A stretch of DNA of 64,000 bases from Pectobacterium zantedeschiae (GTDB taxonomy: Bacteria; Pseudomonadota; Gammaproteobacteria; Enterobacterales; Enterobacteriaceae): assembly GCF_004137795.1 (NCBI RefSeq), contig NZ_NWTM01000001.1:806001-870000 (forward strand). The letters are read 5' to 3'. This document shows, one piece after another, positions 17,289 to 26,155 of the stretch. Below the pieces are notes generated by a model. The model had not been told where the DNA came from and searched no databases. It saw only the letters and a list, made by a program, of their open reading frames with translations. Made by a program: the position numbers and the translations under genes. How positions within the stretch are numbered: position 1 is the stretch's first letter; each line of letters opens with the position of its first letter.

Positions 17289-18992
17289 TTACGCTGAACG
17301 TACCGTTGTCGCTTCAATCGCCTGTGCTAATGAACCGTAGAAGCTGAGGCGTCCTTCAATCGGGTGAACCTTCGCCCGCGCCAGCGTTTTTAACGGCTGG
17401 AAGGGGATGTCAGTGATGATGAGCTGCTTGCCTTCAGGCAACGTTTCGCTAAAGCGCAGGAATGCATTGAGTCCGCCCGCATCCAGCACCGGCACGGCAT
17501 CCCACTGCAAAATGATATTTTGGTAGCCTTCGCTGCGCACAGTCAGGTCGTTGAAGATGCGTTCTGCCGCCGCAAAAAACAGCGGGCCGTTAACACGTAG
17601 CACCAGATGATCCGGTATTTTAGTGTCCGGCAATTCGCTCAGGCGTGTCATTTGCGCAATACGTCGCATGAAGAGCAACGACGCCAACACGATACCAACG
17701 GTAATTGCGATTACCATATCGAACAGCACGGTTAACGACATACAGAGTAGCATGACGATAATGTCGTCTTTCGGCCCGTGGCGTAGTAAATCCACCACCT
17801 TGTGCGCTTCACTCATGTTCCAGGCGACAATCAGTAGCAGGGATGCCATCGCTGCCAGCGGCAGATAAGACAGCCACGGAGCAAGAATCAATAGCGCCAA
17901 CAACACCAGTAGCGCATGAATCACTGCGGAAATCGGTGAATTGGCTCCCGCGCGGACGTTGGCGGCGGAACGGGCAATGGCGGCTGTCGCGGTAATACCG
18001 CCAAAGAAGGGCGCAATGATGTTACCGAAACCTTGTCCCATTAGTTCTGCGTTGGAGTTGTGTTTTTTGCCCGTCATCCCATCCAGCACAACGGCACACA
18101 GCAGCGACTCAATCGCACCCAGCATCGCCATCGAGAATGCCGCAGGCAGCAGAGCGGAAATGCTTTGCCAATCCAGCGTCATCGTTTTCCCATCTGGCGA
18201 CGGGATATCCCACGGTAAAATAAGCTGTGGCAGGATAGGCGGAATCCCTTGCCCTTGCGAACCATCGGCCAGCATATAGCTGAAACGGGAACCGATTGTC
18301 GCCACATTTTCACCCAGCAGCGACATAATCCCCATCACCGCGACGCCTGCCAGCAGTGCGGGCAAATGGCCGGGTAGACGGATACCGAGTTTGGGCCAGA
18401 CGATCAAAACCAGCAGCGTTGTTGCGCCGATCAACGTATCAGCAAGATGCAGGGTAGGTAGCGCCTGTGCCAACGCCGCCACTTTCTCGACGTAATGCTC
18501 GGGCACGACTGCCATCTGCAAACCGAAGAAATCTTTGATTTGCATGGTACCGATAGTAATGGCGATCCCTGAGGTAAATCCCAACGTTACGGAAAGTGGA
18601 ATATATTCAATTAAACGGCCGAAGCGGCAGAGCCCCATCAGCAGTAGAAATACACCGGAAAGCAAGGTGGCGACCAGCAGGCCGGATAATCCGAACTGTT
18701 GCGACACTGGATACAAAATAACGACGAAAGCGGCTGTCGGGCCTGACACGCTGTAGCGTGAACCGCCGCTGATGGCGATAACGATCCCGGCAATGGCCGA
18801 GGTATACAACCCATACTGCGGAGGAACGCCGCTGGCAATTGCCAGGGCCATCGCCAGCGGTATGGCGATGATGCCGACAGTAACACCAGCGATAATGTCG
18901 TGGGTAAAACGTTGTAGCGTATATTTCTCGCGCCAGCACGCGTCAATCAGCGCGCTGAACGGCCTGACACCGTTAATTCCGTGCGTTTTCAT
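17289..18992 (-). CDS. dauA: C4-dicarboxylate transporter DauA (SulP family)
   Basis: DauA is an inner-membrane SLC26/SulP carrier that takes up succinate and related acids in E. coli, mainly at acid pH. The 567 residues comprise many membrane segments, the SulP hallmark [21 protein letters not shown], and a cytoplasmic STAS domain at the C-terminus ([33 protein letters not shown]). The sequence follows E. coli DauA almost throughout from memory. It sits next to chaA, with a hairpin between them. Confidence 0.92.
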   Translation of the reverse strand: MKTHGINGVRPFSALIDACWREKYTLQRFTHDIIAGVTVGIIAIPLAMALAIASGVPPQYGLYTSAIAGIVIAISGGSRYSVSGPTAAFVVILYPVSQQFGLSGLLVATLLSGVFLLLMGLCRFGRLIEYIPLSVTLGFTSGIAITIGTMQIKDFFGLQMAVVPEHYVEKVAALAQALPTLHLADTLIGATTLLVLIVWPKLGIRLPGHLPALLAGVAVMGIMSLLGENVATIGSRFSYMLADGSQGQGIPPILPQLILPWDIPSPDGKTMTLDWQSISALLPAAFSMAMLGAIESLLCAVVLDGMTGKKHNSNAELMGQGFGNIIAPFFGGITATAAIARSAANVRAGANSPISAVIHALLVLLALLILAPWLSYLPLAAMASLLLIVAWNMSEAHKVVDLLRHGPKDDIIVMLLCMSLTVLFDMVIAITVGIVLASLLFMRRIAQMTRLSELPDTKIPDHLVLRVNGPLFFAAAERIFNDLTVRSEGYQNIILQWDAVPVLDAGGLNAFLRFSETLPEGKQLIITDIPFQPLKTLARAKVHPIEGRLSFYGSLAQAIEATTVRSA

Positions 18993-19122
18993 CTAAGCAG
19001 AAACCAAAGTAAGAAGGTAAATCAACATGGCGGGCCTGCCGGTCCGTCGACGACAGCCTTACGATACGCCGGACGCGCTCAGAAGATCCAGATATACATC
19101 AAGAGAAGTGAGATTTGGCGAA

Positions 19123-19148
19123 GCCGACGCGGCGAAAACCGCGTCGGC
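19123..19148 (-). terminator. Terminator of chaA
   Basis: A perfect 10-bp GC-rich stem (GCCGACGCGG/CCGCGTCGGC) with a 6-base loop lies 8 bases past the chaA stop, before dauA on the same strand. Confidence 0.65.
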
Positions 19149-19155
19149 AGAGGGG

Positions 19156-20256
19156 TTACAGCGTGATGGTGATCAAATAGGCGGCAAAGAGCGCCAGGTG
19201 TGCGCTGCCGCTCAACACGTTGGTTCTACCTGTCGAGAATGTAATGTGACACAGTACCAATACGGATAGCATCACGACGATATGTGGCATATCCAAACCG
19301 AAGTTCAGCGTACGGCCAGTTATCATGGCGATGATCGTGACGGTAGGAACCGTCAGGGAAATTGTCGCGAGTACGGAGCCGAAAAATAGATTCATCGCAC
19401 GCTGTACCTGATTTTTCAGGACGGCGCGGATTGCCCCCAACCCTTCAGGAGAGAGGATTAATAGCGCGACCAGGAAGCCCGTAAACTGTGTCGGTGCGTT
19501 CATTTCGGTCAGCAGCGTTTCCAGCGGCATGGAGTTCATCTTGGTTACCGCAATAACGGCAATCAGATGAACCAGAAGCCAGCCGGTGTGCCACAGGGAA
19601 CTGTGTGCGGACGGTTTGCCATGATGTGGATCGTCGCCGTCACCTTCATCTTCATGTTCATACACAAACAGACTTTGGTGCGTACGCGTTTGAATCAACA
19701 AGAAAACGCCGTACATTGCCGCAGAAATCGCAGCAACAATCAGAGACTGCGTTACGCTGAAATTACCATCGGGCAAGGCGCTGGGGAAAACCAGCACAAT
19801 CACGGCCAATGGGAAGATCGCCATCAGATACTGTTTGATACCACTGAGGTTGACATATTGCGTGGCGAATTTGCGGCCACCGAGCAAGAGGGCGAAACCC
19901 ACCAGGCCGCCAGTGACAATGACGATAATAGAATAGAGCGTGTCGCGCATCAGATCCGGGCCAGCGTCACCGGTGGCCATCAGCGCTGAAATCAGGCTGA
20001 CTTCGAGAATGACGACAGACAGGCTGAGGATGAGTGAACCATAGGGTTCACCTAAGCGATGTGCAAGGACGTCAGCGTGACGTACTACGCTAAACGCGCT
20101 GAAAAGTATCCCGGCTAGCGCGAGGGCGTTGATACCGAGAATGGCGACAAAATCTTGTGAACTGCTCCACATGTAGAGCACGGCCAGCGCAATAACAGGA
20201 AAAATGAGTGAGTATTCATGATGGCGAGTTTTGACCACCTCAGCATGAGACTTCAT
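19156..20256 (-). CDS. chaA: Na+(K+)/H+ antiporter ChaA
   Basis: ChaA is an inner-membrane cation/proton exchanger of the CaCA superfamily that expels Na+, K+ and Ca2+ at alkaline pH. It has 366 residues and about 11 membrane segments. Both alpha repeats carry the acidic signature: LSLSVVILEVSLISALMATG near residue 80 and LLILSPEGLGAIRAVLKNQV in the second half. An acidic/His loop (HEDEGDGDDPHHGKPSAHSS) separates the halves. Unlike E. coli, chaB does not follow, and chaC is divergent beyond the flavoreductase gene. Confidence 0.92.
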   Translation of the reverse strand: MKSHAEVVKTRHHEYSLIFPVIALAVLYMWSSSQDFVAILGINALALAGILFSAFSVVRHADVLAHRLGEPYGSLILSLSVVILEVSLISALMATGDAGPDLMRDTLYSIIVIVTGGLVGFALLLGGRKFATQYVNLSGIKQYLMAIFPLAVIVLVFPSALPDGNFSVTQSLIVAAISAAMYGVFLLIQTRTHQSLFVYEHEDEGDGDDPHHGKPSAHSSLWHTGWLLVHLIAVIAVTKMNSMPLETLLTEMNAPTQFTGFLVALLILSPEGLGAIRAVLKNQVQRAMNLFFGSVLATISLTVPTVTIIAMITGRTLNFGLDMPHIVVMLSVLVLCHITFSTGRTNVLSGSAHLALFAAYLITITL

Positions 20257-20294
20257 TGCGGGAGTTCTCCTTATCCAGAGGAATGATACGGCAA

Positions 20295-20350
20295 AATATC
20301 CCCCTCATACTTCAAGCCAGCGGACTGATTGCTCGAGTTACTTAGGGCAT
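20295..20350. repeat. Dispersed palindromic repeat, copy A (short)
   Basis: The copy begins CCCCTCATACTTCAAG and ends CTCGAGTTACTTAGGGCAT. The ends are shared with copies near 21608, 49131, 50046, 50167 and 56689. The middle is deleted relative to the longest copy. This looks like a non-coding mobile palindrome of the kind common in Pectobacterium and Serratia intergenic regions. Confidence 0.6.
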
Positions 20351-20527
20351 AAAGCAATTTATTTAGGGTATAAACCATTTATTCATGGCTGTAACACAAT
20401 AATAAACCGCAAAAGGTTACTAAAAAGTAGTTATAACGTAATAAAACGAACAATATGATAACAGGTTGTCGTATTTGTGTGGGAAGTTTTACGGATTTTT
20501 ACGTTTTAAATTAAAATTAAAGTGAAA

Positions 20528-20553
20528 AGGGAGAATCTTCATATCTTCTCCCT
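20528..20553 (-). terminator. Terminator of the siderophore-interacting protein gene
   Basis: A perfect 8-bp stem AGGGAGAA/TTCTCCCT is followed on the transcript strand by TTTTCACTTT, 31 bases past the stop. Confidence 0.7.
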
Positions 20554-20584
20554 ATCATAATAATATTAAATGTTTTTTTTGTGG

Positions 20585-21388
20585 TTATTCGTCAGGATTG
20601 TCCATGATATCGTGGCGTTTGTGATGATAATCCTCTTCATTTAACCCTTCTCGCCAATAAGGCACGGCGTATATCTGATTTCGCTCACACCCGCGCTCGC
20701 GACGTACGTGGCGACGAAGTTGAACCACAATACGATCCTCACCCGCTAACCAGTAAAACGCATTATCAGCCGCCGGAAGTGCCTGAAAATGGTGCAACAG
20801 CGCATCGGTAACCTCTGTTCCGCCGATGATCCAATGCAGATGAAGCTGTGAGGGTTTAGCAATAGCGAGTTTATCTGCTTCGCTATCGACACGAATCACT
20901 GCATGCCCCTGGGCGTCATCAGGCAAATTCTCCAACAGTGCCATCAGTGCAGGAAGCGATGACGGATCTGCTGCCAGATAATAAGCGGCTGCTAGAGGCA
21001 GCATTGGGAGTGGGCCACCAGGCTGCGAAATACCGACCCAGTCACCGGGCTTGGCTTGACGGGCAAAGTTGACCGCAGGCCCTGCGTGTTCATGTAGCGC
21101 GAACACCATATCCAGCTCAGCATCCTCAGGGCGCAATGCGCGAACGCTATAGGTGCGAACAATAGGGCGGGCTTCGCCTTCTGGCCAGATCGGACCGCGC
21201 TCACCAATGGTAGGTAGAACCGGTTTTTGTTGCCCAGTCTGAGGCAAAAAGAGTTTGATATGCGCGCCATATCGCTCGGCTGGATAATCACGCAACGCGT
21301 CATGATGAAAAGTAATGCAGCGTAAATGAGGGGAAAGATCGTGGATCTGTTTAACCTGAACTAAAACAGGCTGACGCGGCGTTGCCAT
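20585..21388 (-). CDS. Siderophore-interacting FAD flavoreductase (ViuB/YqjH family)
   Basis: This 267-residue cytoplasmic enzyme probably reduces ferric siderophores to free iron. The FAD-binding barrel carries RTYSVRAL near residue 74 (RxYS motif) and the NAD(P)H side has YLAADPSSLPALMALLENLP and FYWLAGEDRIVVQLRRHV. The C-terminal YWREGLNEEDYH is typical of the family. The gene stands alone, and a palindromic Fur-type box lies about 50 bases upstream, which fits induction by iron starvation. It is closest to YqjH by memory of the family. Confidence 0.88.
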   Translation of the reverse strand: MATPRQPVLVQVKQIHDLSPHLRCITFHHDALRDYPAERYGAHIKLFLPQTGQQKPVLPTIGERGPIWPEGEARPIVRTYSVRALRPEDAELDMVFALHEHAGPAVNFARQAKPGDWVGISQPGGPLPMLPLAAAYYLAADPSSLPALMALLENLPDDAQGHAVIRVDSEADKLAIAKPSQLHLHWIIGGTEVTDALLHHFQALPAADNAFYWLAGEDRIVVQLRRHVRRERGCERNQIYAVPYWREGLNEEDYHHKRHDIMDNPDE

Positions 21389-21440
21389 TCAGTGTCTCCG
21401 TGGATAGTCAATTCCAGTGTAGGAATGATAGTAACATGGG

Positions 21441-21457
21441 ATGATAACTATTATCAT
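21441..21457. promoter_or_regulatory. Fur box
   Basis: ATGATAA-CTA-TTATCAT is a perfect 7-3-7 palindrome. Extended to 19 bases it agrees with the consensus GATAATGATAATCATTATC at roughly two thirds of positions. It lies 53 bases before the siderophore-interacting protein start. Confidence 0.7.
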
Positions 21458-21607
21458 TTCGTGTCTTCGTTGTTATTTTTATCGAAATAAATACGCGGCT
21501 AGCGCTTTCACATTAAACGAACGGCTTGCGGCAGGCTCCTGATGTCACAAAAATGAGGTTTGTATCAGGAATACGTCAAGTCTGGCGATGCGTTGCCGAT
21601 TAAGTGA

Positions 21608-21669
21608 TAAACCCCTCATACTTCAAGTTGCATGTGCGTTGTCCTCAAACTCGAATTATTTAGGGTATT
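21608..21669. repeat. Dispersed palindromic repeat, copy B
   Basis: The copy starts CCCCTCATACTTCAAGTTGC and ends CTCGAATTATTTAGGGTAT. About 60 bases; the inner part is shorter than in copy D. The two ends are inverted complements of each other over AACTCGAA/TTCAAGTT-like text, so the RNA could fold into a hairpin. Confidence 0.65.
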
Positions 21670-21875
21670 AACGCGGCATCGTGAGCGAATGAAACATTAT
21701 CACTAACTTTTTCAGGTTTTGTGACCAGTATCAAACTTGATCGCAAAGCCATAAATGAATAACCTCAAGTTCTATGGTGTTGTAAAATTAAGCAGATGAA
21801 GCAGTTAGGTTTTTAAACGCAGGGCGAGAGCCGATCTGACGAGCAGAAAAAGAGTAGGGCTGGGGGTGGTAAGTA

Positions 21876-22562
21876 GTGTTAACACGCGATTTTTTGCAGA
21901 AAGCAGATTGTAGAACGTCTTTTGGGTGTATTGAAGAAACCTTACTGCTCACGCCGCAACAGCGGGCTGATTCTCTGGATAAGACGCTTGCGCTCCGACC
22001 CAATAGCTGTCCTGTCTGGGTATTTGGTTACGGTTCACTTATGTGGAACCCGGTTTTTGACGCCGAAGAAACCTGTCTGGCAACGCTGGAGGGGTGGCAG
22101 CGAGCCTTTTGTCTGCGCCTCACTATTGGCCGCGGCACAATAACACAGCCGGGGCGGATGCTGGCGCTGCAACCCGGCGGGCAAACGACGGGTGTGGCTT
22201 TTCGCCTGCCGGAAACCTCACTGCGTGAAGATTTAGAACTGCTGTGGAAGCGCGAAATGCTAACGGGCTGCTATCGCCCGCTCTGGTGCGAACTGCATCG
22301 CAAGAACGGCACACCGCTGACGGCGCTGGTGTTTGTTTCCGAACCGGAACATCCACTGAACGAAAATGATATCTGTATTCAGAGCGTTGCACCGCTGATT
22401 GCCCGAGCGAGCGGTCCCCTCGGCACCAATGCGCAATATCTGTTTGCGCTGGAGCAAGAGCTGAAAAATCACGGAACGGAAGATGATAGCGTGAGCGAAT
22501 TAGCCCAGCGAGTGCGTACCTTACAGCAGTCGTGTGCTTCGTCCACGGGGAGCGGACAATAA
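21876..22562 (+). CDS. chaC: Gamma-glutamylcyclotransferase ChaC
   Basis: ChaC cleaves glutathione to 5-oxoproline and Cys-Gly in the cytoplasm. The 228 residues contain the substrate-binding signature VWVFGYGSLMWNP near residue 48 and the catalytic Glu in LLWKREMLTGCY, with SGPLGTNAQYLFALEQEL toward the C-terminus, as in E. coli ChaC. The start is GTG at 21876 (MLTRDFL, matching E. coli MITRDFL). It is not next to chaA or chaB here. Confidence 0.92.
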   Translation: MLTRDFLQKADCRTSFGCIEETLLLTPQQRADSLDKTLALRPNSCPVWVFGYGSLMWNPVFDAEETCLATLEGWQRAFCLRLTIGRGTITQPGRMLALQPGGQTTGVAFRLPETSLREDLELLWKREMLTGCYRPLWCELHRKNGTPLTALVFVSEPEHPLNENDICIQSVAPLIARASGPLGTNAQYLFALEQELKNHGTEDDSVSELAQRVRTLQQSCASSTGSGQ

Positions 22563-22586
22563 CGACGAGGTGGGCGTGAAATTTGA

Positions 22587-22612
22587 GGTGAACGACGGTA
22601 TCGCCGTTCACC
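22587..22612. terminator. Bidirectional terminator between chaC and ydiY
   Basis: An imperfect stem, AGGTGAACGACGG against CCGTTCACCT, lies between two convergent genes. Confidence 0.55.
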
Positions 22613-22636
22613 TTGAGACTATGTGAAACGACTGAA

Positions 22637-23677
22637 TTACCAGCCGACGCCAACACCCATGGTGTATAGCGTGTCGTCAACATTCCCCTGATTACTTTCG
22701 ATACGGGTACGTGACACTTTCATTGTCATTGAAGACCAGTCGGTCAACTTGAAGCGCAAACCTGCATCCGCTTTCAGATAGATTGGCGCAGTACCATCAA
22801 AGGAACGCCCCAATTCACCGTTGGTGAAGGCTTCAACCGATTTGCTGAACATATAGCGGTTATATGCCCACTTTATCGCACCTGAGTAGAAATCATCATC
22901 ACCCTGATCGCGGTACACGAACGTTTGGGAGTTGACCAGTGATGTCAGTGAGAACGCGCCTAAATCGTTATCCCAGAACTGATAACCGGGACCGAGACCG
23001 AAAGAGCGGTTGATTTTAATGCTTTCGATCCAGTCGCGTTTGTACTGATAACGGCCCTGCCAGAACCAGTTTTCATCCACGAATTTATCCAATGCATATT
23101 CGCCAGCCGCATTCTTGGTGCTCTCGACTTTATCCTCTTTTGCCAAATGGTAGCTGGCATCAAGGTTGTGTCGCCACGTATCGTGACGCGCTTTGGTGTT
23201 CAGCGTCACGTCGTAGTTATCGGTTTCGGTCGAACTTTTCTTGTGCGACATGCCAGCATCAATATTGCCTTTCCAGGCGAAATCAGTCACCAGCGGCTTC
23301 TGCGCCACAATAGAGGTGATTTCGGAAAGCGGTAATGTTTGCGGGCCTGCTGCTTCGTTAGCCAGTGACGGGGTTGCGACGATAGCGCGGTTTTCGCCCG
23401 CTTTGATCGTCGGATACAGGACGCCTTTTGCGTAGCGTTCCCCTTGAATCACCAGACCATGATCGCTTTCAAAGGTTTTAACCTTATCCCAGGCTACAGA
23501 GATGGAGCCTGCATAGTCGGTGTTGATAAAGAGTTTACCGCCGTCAAGCAGCGTGATTTTCCCTGTGACTTTGTCGCCGTTGTTCAGCCAAATGGTGTCA
23601 GCGCGGCTTTGCGTAATGCCAGCGGAGAGGGCGATAACCAGGCTGAGGGAAGAGATTGCGTGTTTGGATAGTGTCAT
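22637..23677 (-). CDS. ydiY: Acid-inducible outer-membrane protein YdiY (DUF481)
   Basis: This 346-residue protein has a signal peptide ending near SRA-DTI. It starts with DTIWLNNGDKVTGKITLLDG, typical of YdiY, and is otherwise rich in alternating beta strands expected to form an outer-membrane barrel, ending with the aromatic strand GVGVGW. The ATG at 23677 (MTLSKHAISS) is chosen over the upstream frame opening because the signal peptide begins there. E. coli YdiY is acid-induced, and asr and dauA in this window are also acid-linked. Confidence 0.85.
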   Translation of the reverse strand: MTLSKHAISSLSLVIALSAGITQSRADTIWLNNGDKVTGKITLLDGGKLFINTDYAGSISVAWDKVKTFESDHGLVIQGERYAKGVLYPTIKAGENRAIVATPSLANEAAGPQTLPLSEITSIVAQKPLVTDFAWKGNIDAGMSHKKSSTETDNYDVTLNTKARHDTWRHNLDASYHLAKEDKVESTKNAAGEYALDKFVDENWFWQGRYQYKRDWIESIKINRSFGLGPGYQFWDNDLGAFSLTSLVNSQTFVYRDQGDDDFYSGAIKWAYNRYMFSKSVEAFTNGELGRSFDGTAPIYLKADAGLRFKLTDWSSMTMKVSRTRIESNQGNVDDTLYTMGVGVGW

Positions 23678-23917
23678 TATTGCCAAATAAACCGTGGTGA
23701 CATGTAGTGAGATGTCCGTCAAAGACGTACAGCCGATAAAAACGAACCGGTTTAGCCCGGAACGGCAAACATTAACAGGAATCTGAGTGATGCTCTACCC
23801 GAAAACGATAATTGATTAGAATGTATATAGTTATAAAAGGTGCTATTGATGATTAACCGCTATAACGCGATGTCTGTCACGTTTTTAGCGGTAGAAGGGA
23901 GCGTCGATGTAAGAGGG

Positions 23918-23950
23918 CATCTCTGGCCAACTTGTTTCAGGCCAGAGATG
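23918..23950 (-). terminator. Terminator of the acyltransferase gene
   Basis: A perfect 11-bp stem CATCTCTGGCC/GGCCAGAGATG with an 11-base loop lies 19 bases past the stop. Confidence 0.7.
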
Positions 23951-23968
23951 TATGCGCGATCGATAATG

Positions 23969-25243
23969 CTACGCGGTGCGCTGCGTGCGGGGTGTATTGC
24001 TGCGAAGAAAACGTGAGGTCAGGAATGTCCTTACGCGGAATACGATCCGTTCCTGGAAGAGAACACATAGCGTCACGGTGCTGAGCAGGAAAATAATATA
24101 GCCCGTCATGGATAGCTGTACCTGACCCGCAGCGGCAATGCATTGATCCCAGTCGCTGAAGCAGGCCATTGGGTTACCGCGTACTAGCTGTTCCAAGGTG
24201 CGGAACAGATTGAAGAGCGGAACATGTAGCGCAAAGATGGAGAGCGAGGCAGCACCCAGCCGCGGTGACCAATGCCGCAGCCATTCGCTACTAGGCTCAC
24301 GCGCAAGCGCACTGAGACAAACCAAACCGACCTGAGCTGGCAGCAGCAAACCGTTGTGCAACAGGAAATACCAATAGGCGTCACCTTTCGTGAATAGCCA
24401 GGTAGCGATGAGGAAGTTTATACCGATGAAGAGGGCGACACCGTAACGCTGGCCCTTGCTCAACGGTGAGCGATCTTTCTGGCGATAATGACGGAACAGT
24501 GCATAGCCTAAAATCCCGGCCAGAAATTCCGGCAAACGGAAGATCGGTCCACGTTGCAATAGCCCTGTGTACGGCATGCCGTACTGCTGCTGCCAGATCA
24601 CCCAAATCGGCGGTAGCAGATACAGCAGGCAAATGATCCCCATCCACAGCCACGGATGGCGGCTGTTCAACAGACGCGGGGCTAACAGTGGAAACGCCAG
24701 ATAGAAAAAGAACAGCGTAGAAAGTGACCACAACGGGGCATTGAAGGTCAGGAAGTAAGGATTCCATGCCTGCAACATCAGTACCTGCAATAACCCGTTG
24801 AACGCCAACTGTGCATTCGTCATGTAATGGCGCAGTGTTTCAGGATCGGCTGCGGGGTCATTCGTGTCATAAATGACGAAGCGCGCGCTAGCGACTTGTC
24901 CTTCAGGTGGCACGGCCAGCCATTGCATCAGCGTGACAACGGCAATAGAAGACAGTAGGGCAATGATGTGGATAGGGTAAAGATTAAAGAAGCGTTTGGC
25001 CCAGAACTGGCGAACAGGCTCACGTAGACGTCCGTCTTTAATGTAGACATGCGCGAGTAAAAAGCCAGACAGGACAAAGAATGTGCTGGTCGCGAAGAAT
25101 CCCATACTGGTGAGTTCGCTCAAAAAAGGAATGCGCTCTCGCTGGGGATAAATGTGCACCGTGTGATAAATCATCACATAGCAGCCGAGCAAAAATCGTA
25201 ACCACTCCAGGCCGATAAATCGCTCTTTACTGACCTTCTTCAT
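23969..25243 (-). CDS. Membrane acyltransferase (OafA/YrhL, acyltransferase 3)
   Basis: This 424-residue inner-membrane protein of the acyltransferase-3 family transfers acyl (often acetyl) groups to cell-surface sugars. GLEWLRFLLGCYVMIYHTVH holds the conserved His, TFFVLSGFLLAHVY is the FxxSGF motif, and FWAKRFFNLYPIHI the R/YP motif. About ten membrane segments follow. The ATG at 25243 has GAGGAA just upstream, so it is preferred over the TTG opening the frame at 25255. No polysaccharide genes lie beside it, so its acceptor is unknown. Confidence 0.85.
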   Translation of the reverse strand: MKKVSKERFIGLEWLRFLLGCYVMIYHTVHIYPQRERIPFLSELTSMGFFATSTFFVLSGFLLAHVYIKDGRLREPVRQFWAKRFFNLYPIHIIALLSSIAVVTLMQWLAVPPEGQVASARFVIYDTNDPAADPETLRHYMTNAQLAFNGLLQVLMLQAWNPYFLTFNAPLWSLSTLFFFYLAFPLLAPRLLNSRHPWLWMGIICLLYLLPPIWVIWQQQYGMPYTGLLQRGPIFRLPEFLAGILGYALFRHYRQKDRSPLSKGQRYGVALFIGINFLIATWLFTKGDAYWYFLLHNGLLLPAQVGLVCLSALAREPSSEWLRHWSPRLGAASLSIFALHVPLFNLFRTLEQLVRGNPMACFSDWDQCIAAAGQVQLSMTGYIIFLLSTVTLCVLFQERIVFRVRTFLTSRFLRSNTPRTQRTA

Positions 25244-25412
25244 GTTGTTCCTCAACGTTAAACTCAGTGTAAAAGCTTAAAAATGCGATTACGAACTAGT
25301 TTAGACGAGAGCAACGTCACATTAATTAGGATAATGGCTATAAATGCCGGCGTCGTTTAGTCACCGTTTAATTTTGCGGGGCAATGGTGGCATTTTCACC
25401 AACTTCTGCTGC

Positions 25413-25461
25413 ATCCTCGCTCTCGCGAGGATAATCTCGATGGGAGGGGCGCCTGAGCGCC
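25413..25461 (-). terminator. Twin hairpins after narL
   Basis: ATCCTCGC/GCGAGGAT (25413-25432) and GGCGC/GCGCC (25448-25461) both lie within 95 bases downstream of the narXL operon. Confidence 0.5.
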
Positions 25462-25504
25462 TTATCCTTACCGCTGCTCATAACTGCTTGTTGTTACGGT
25501 TTGA

Positions 25505-26155
25505 TTAAATGACTTTTTCTTGCAATACCCAGACGGCGGCTTCAACCCGTGATTTTAGCTTCATTTTCTTCAACAGGTGTTTGACGTGTACCTTGACGGT
25601 ACTTTCCGTAATGGTGAGCTTACGGGCAATCACTTTATTGGAGAGTCCCTGAGCCAACAATTTCAGAATATCGCGTTCGCGTGGTGTGAGTTGCTGAATA
25701 TCTCGGTCGCTGCTGTGACGGCTTTCGCGCAGGCTGGCGGCCAGAATCGGCGTCAGCGTTTCGCTCAACACCATTTTCCCTGATGCTGCCTGATGCAGCG
25801 CAGCCAGTAAATCTTCCGGCTCCATATCTTTCAGTAAGTAGCCATCGGCACCATTTTTTAATGCATTGACCACATCGTCTTCATGGTTGGATACGCTAAA
25901 GACAACAATCCGGCCAGACAGTGATTTTTCCCGCAGGCGGTTCAATGTTTCCAGTCCATTCATTCCGGGCATGTTCAAATCGAGCAGAATTAAATCTGGG
26001 TCCAACTGTTCCGCTAGCTCGACACCCTGTTCGCCGTGGCTAGCTTCACCTGCCACCTGCAATTCTGGATCCATACTGATGAGTTGTTTAACGCCATTGC
26101 GCAACATGGGATGGTCGTCAATCAGCAGTAGGGTGGCGGCATCTTCGTTAATCAT
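25505..26155 (-). CDS. narL: Nitrate/nitrite response regulator NarL
   Basis: NarL switches on narK and narGHJI in nitrate and represses other anaerobic genes. The 216 residues have a receiver domain with Asp13/Asp14 and phospho-acceptor Asp59 ([15 protein letters not shown]), a linker, and the LuxR-type helix-turn-helix [20 protein letters not shown] ending [16 protein letters not shown]. It begins inside the end of narX (8-base overlap), so the two are co-translated. Confidence 0.96.
   Translation of the reverse strand: MINEDAATLLLIDDHPMLRNGVKQLISMDPELQVAGEASHGEQGVELAEQLDPDLILLDLNMPGMNGLETLNRLREKSLSGRIVVFSVSNHEDDVVNALKNGADGYLLKDMEPEDLLAALHQAASGKMVLSETLTPILAASLRESRHSSDRDIQQLTPRERDILKLLAQGLSNKVIARKLTITESTVKVHVKHLLKKMKLKSRVEAAVWVLQEKVI

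Larger units (their letters stand above)
20257..20584. other. Intergenic region with a dispersed repeat copy
   Basis: This holds the chaA promoter region, one copy of the palindromic dispersed repeat (about 20295-20350) and the terminator of the leftward flavoreductase gene. No gene is seen. Confidence 0.5.
21389..21875. promoter_or_regulatory. Divergent regulatory region with Fur box and dispersed repeat
   Basis: These 490 bases separate the flavoreductase gene from chaC. They contain a Fur-type palindrome at 21441-21457 and repeat copy B at 21608-21669. No gene is seen. Confidence 0.5.
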
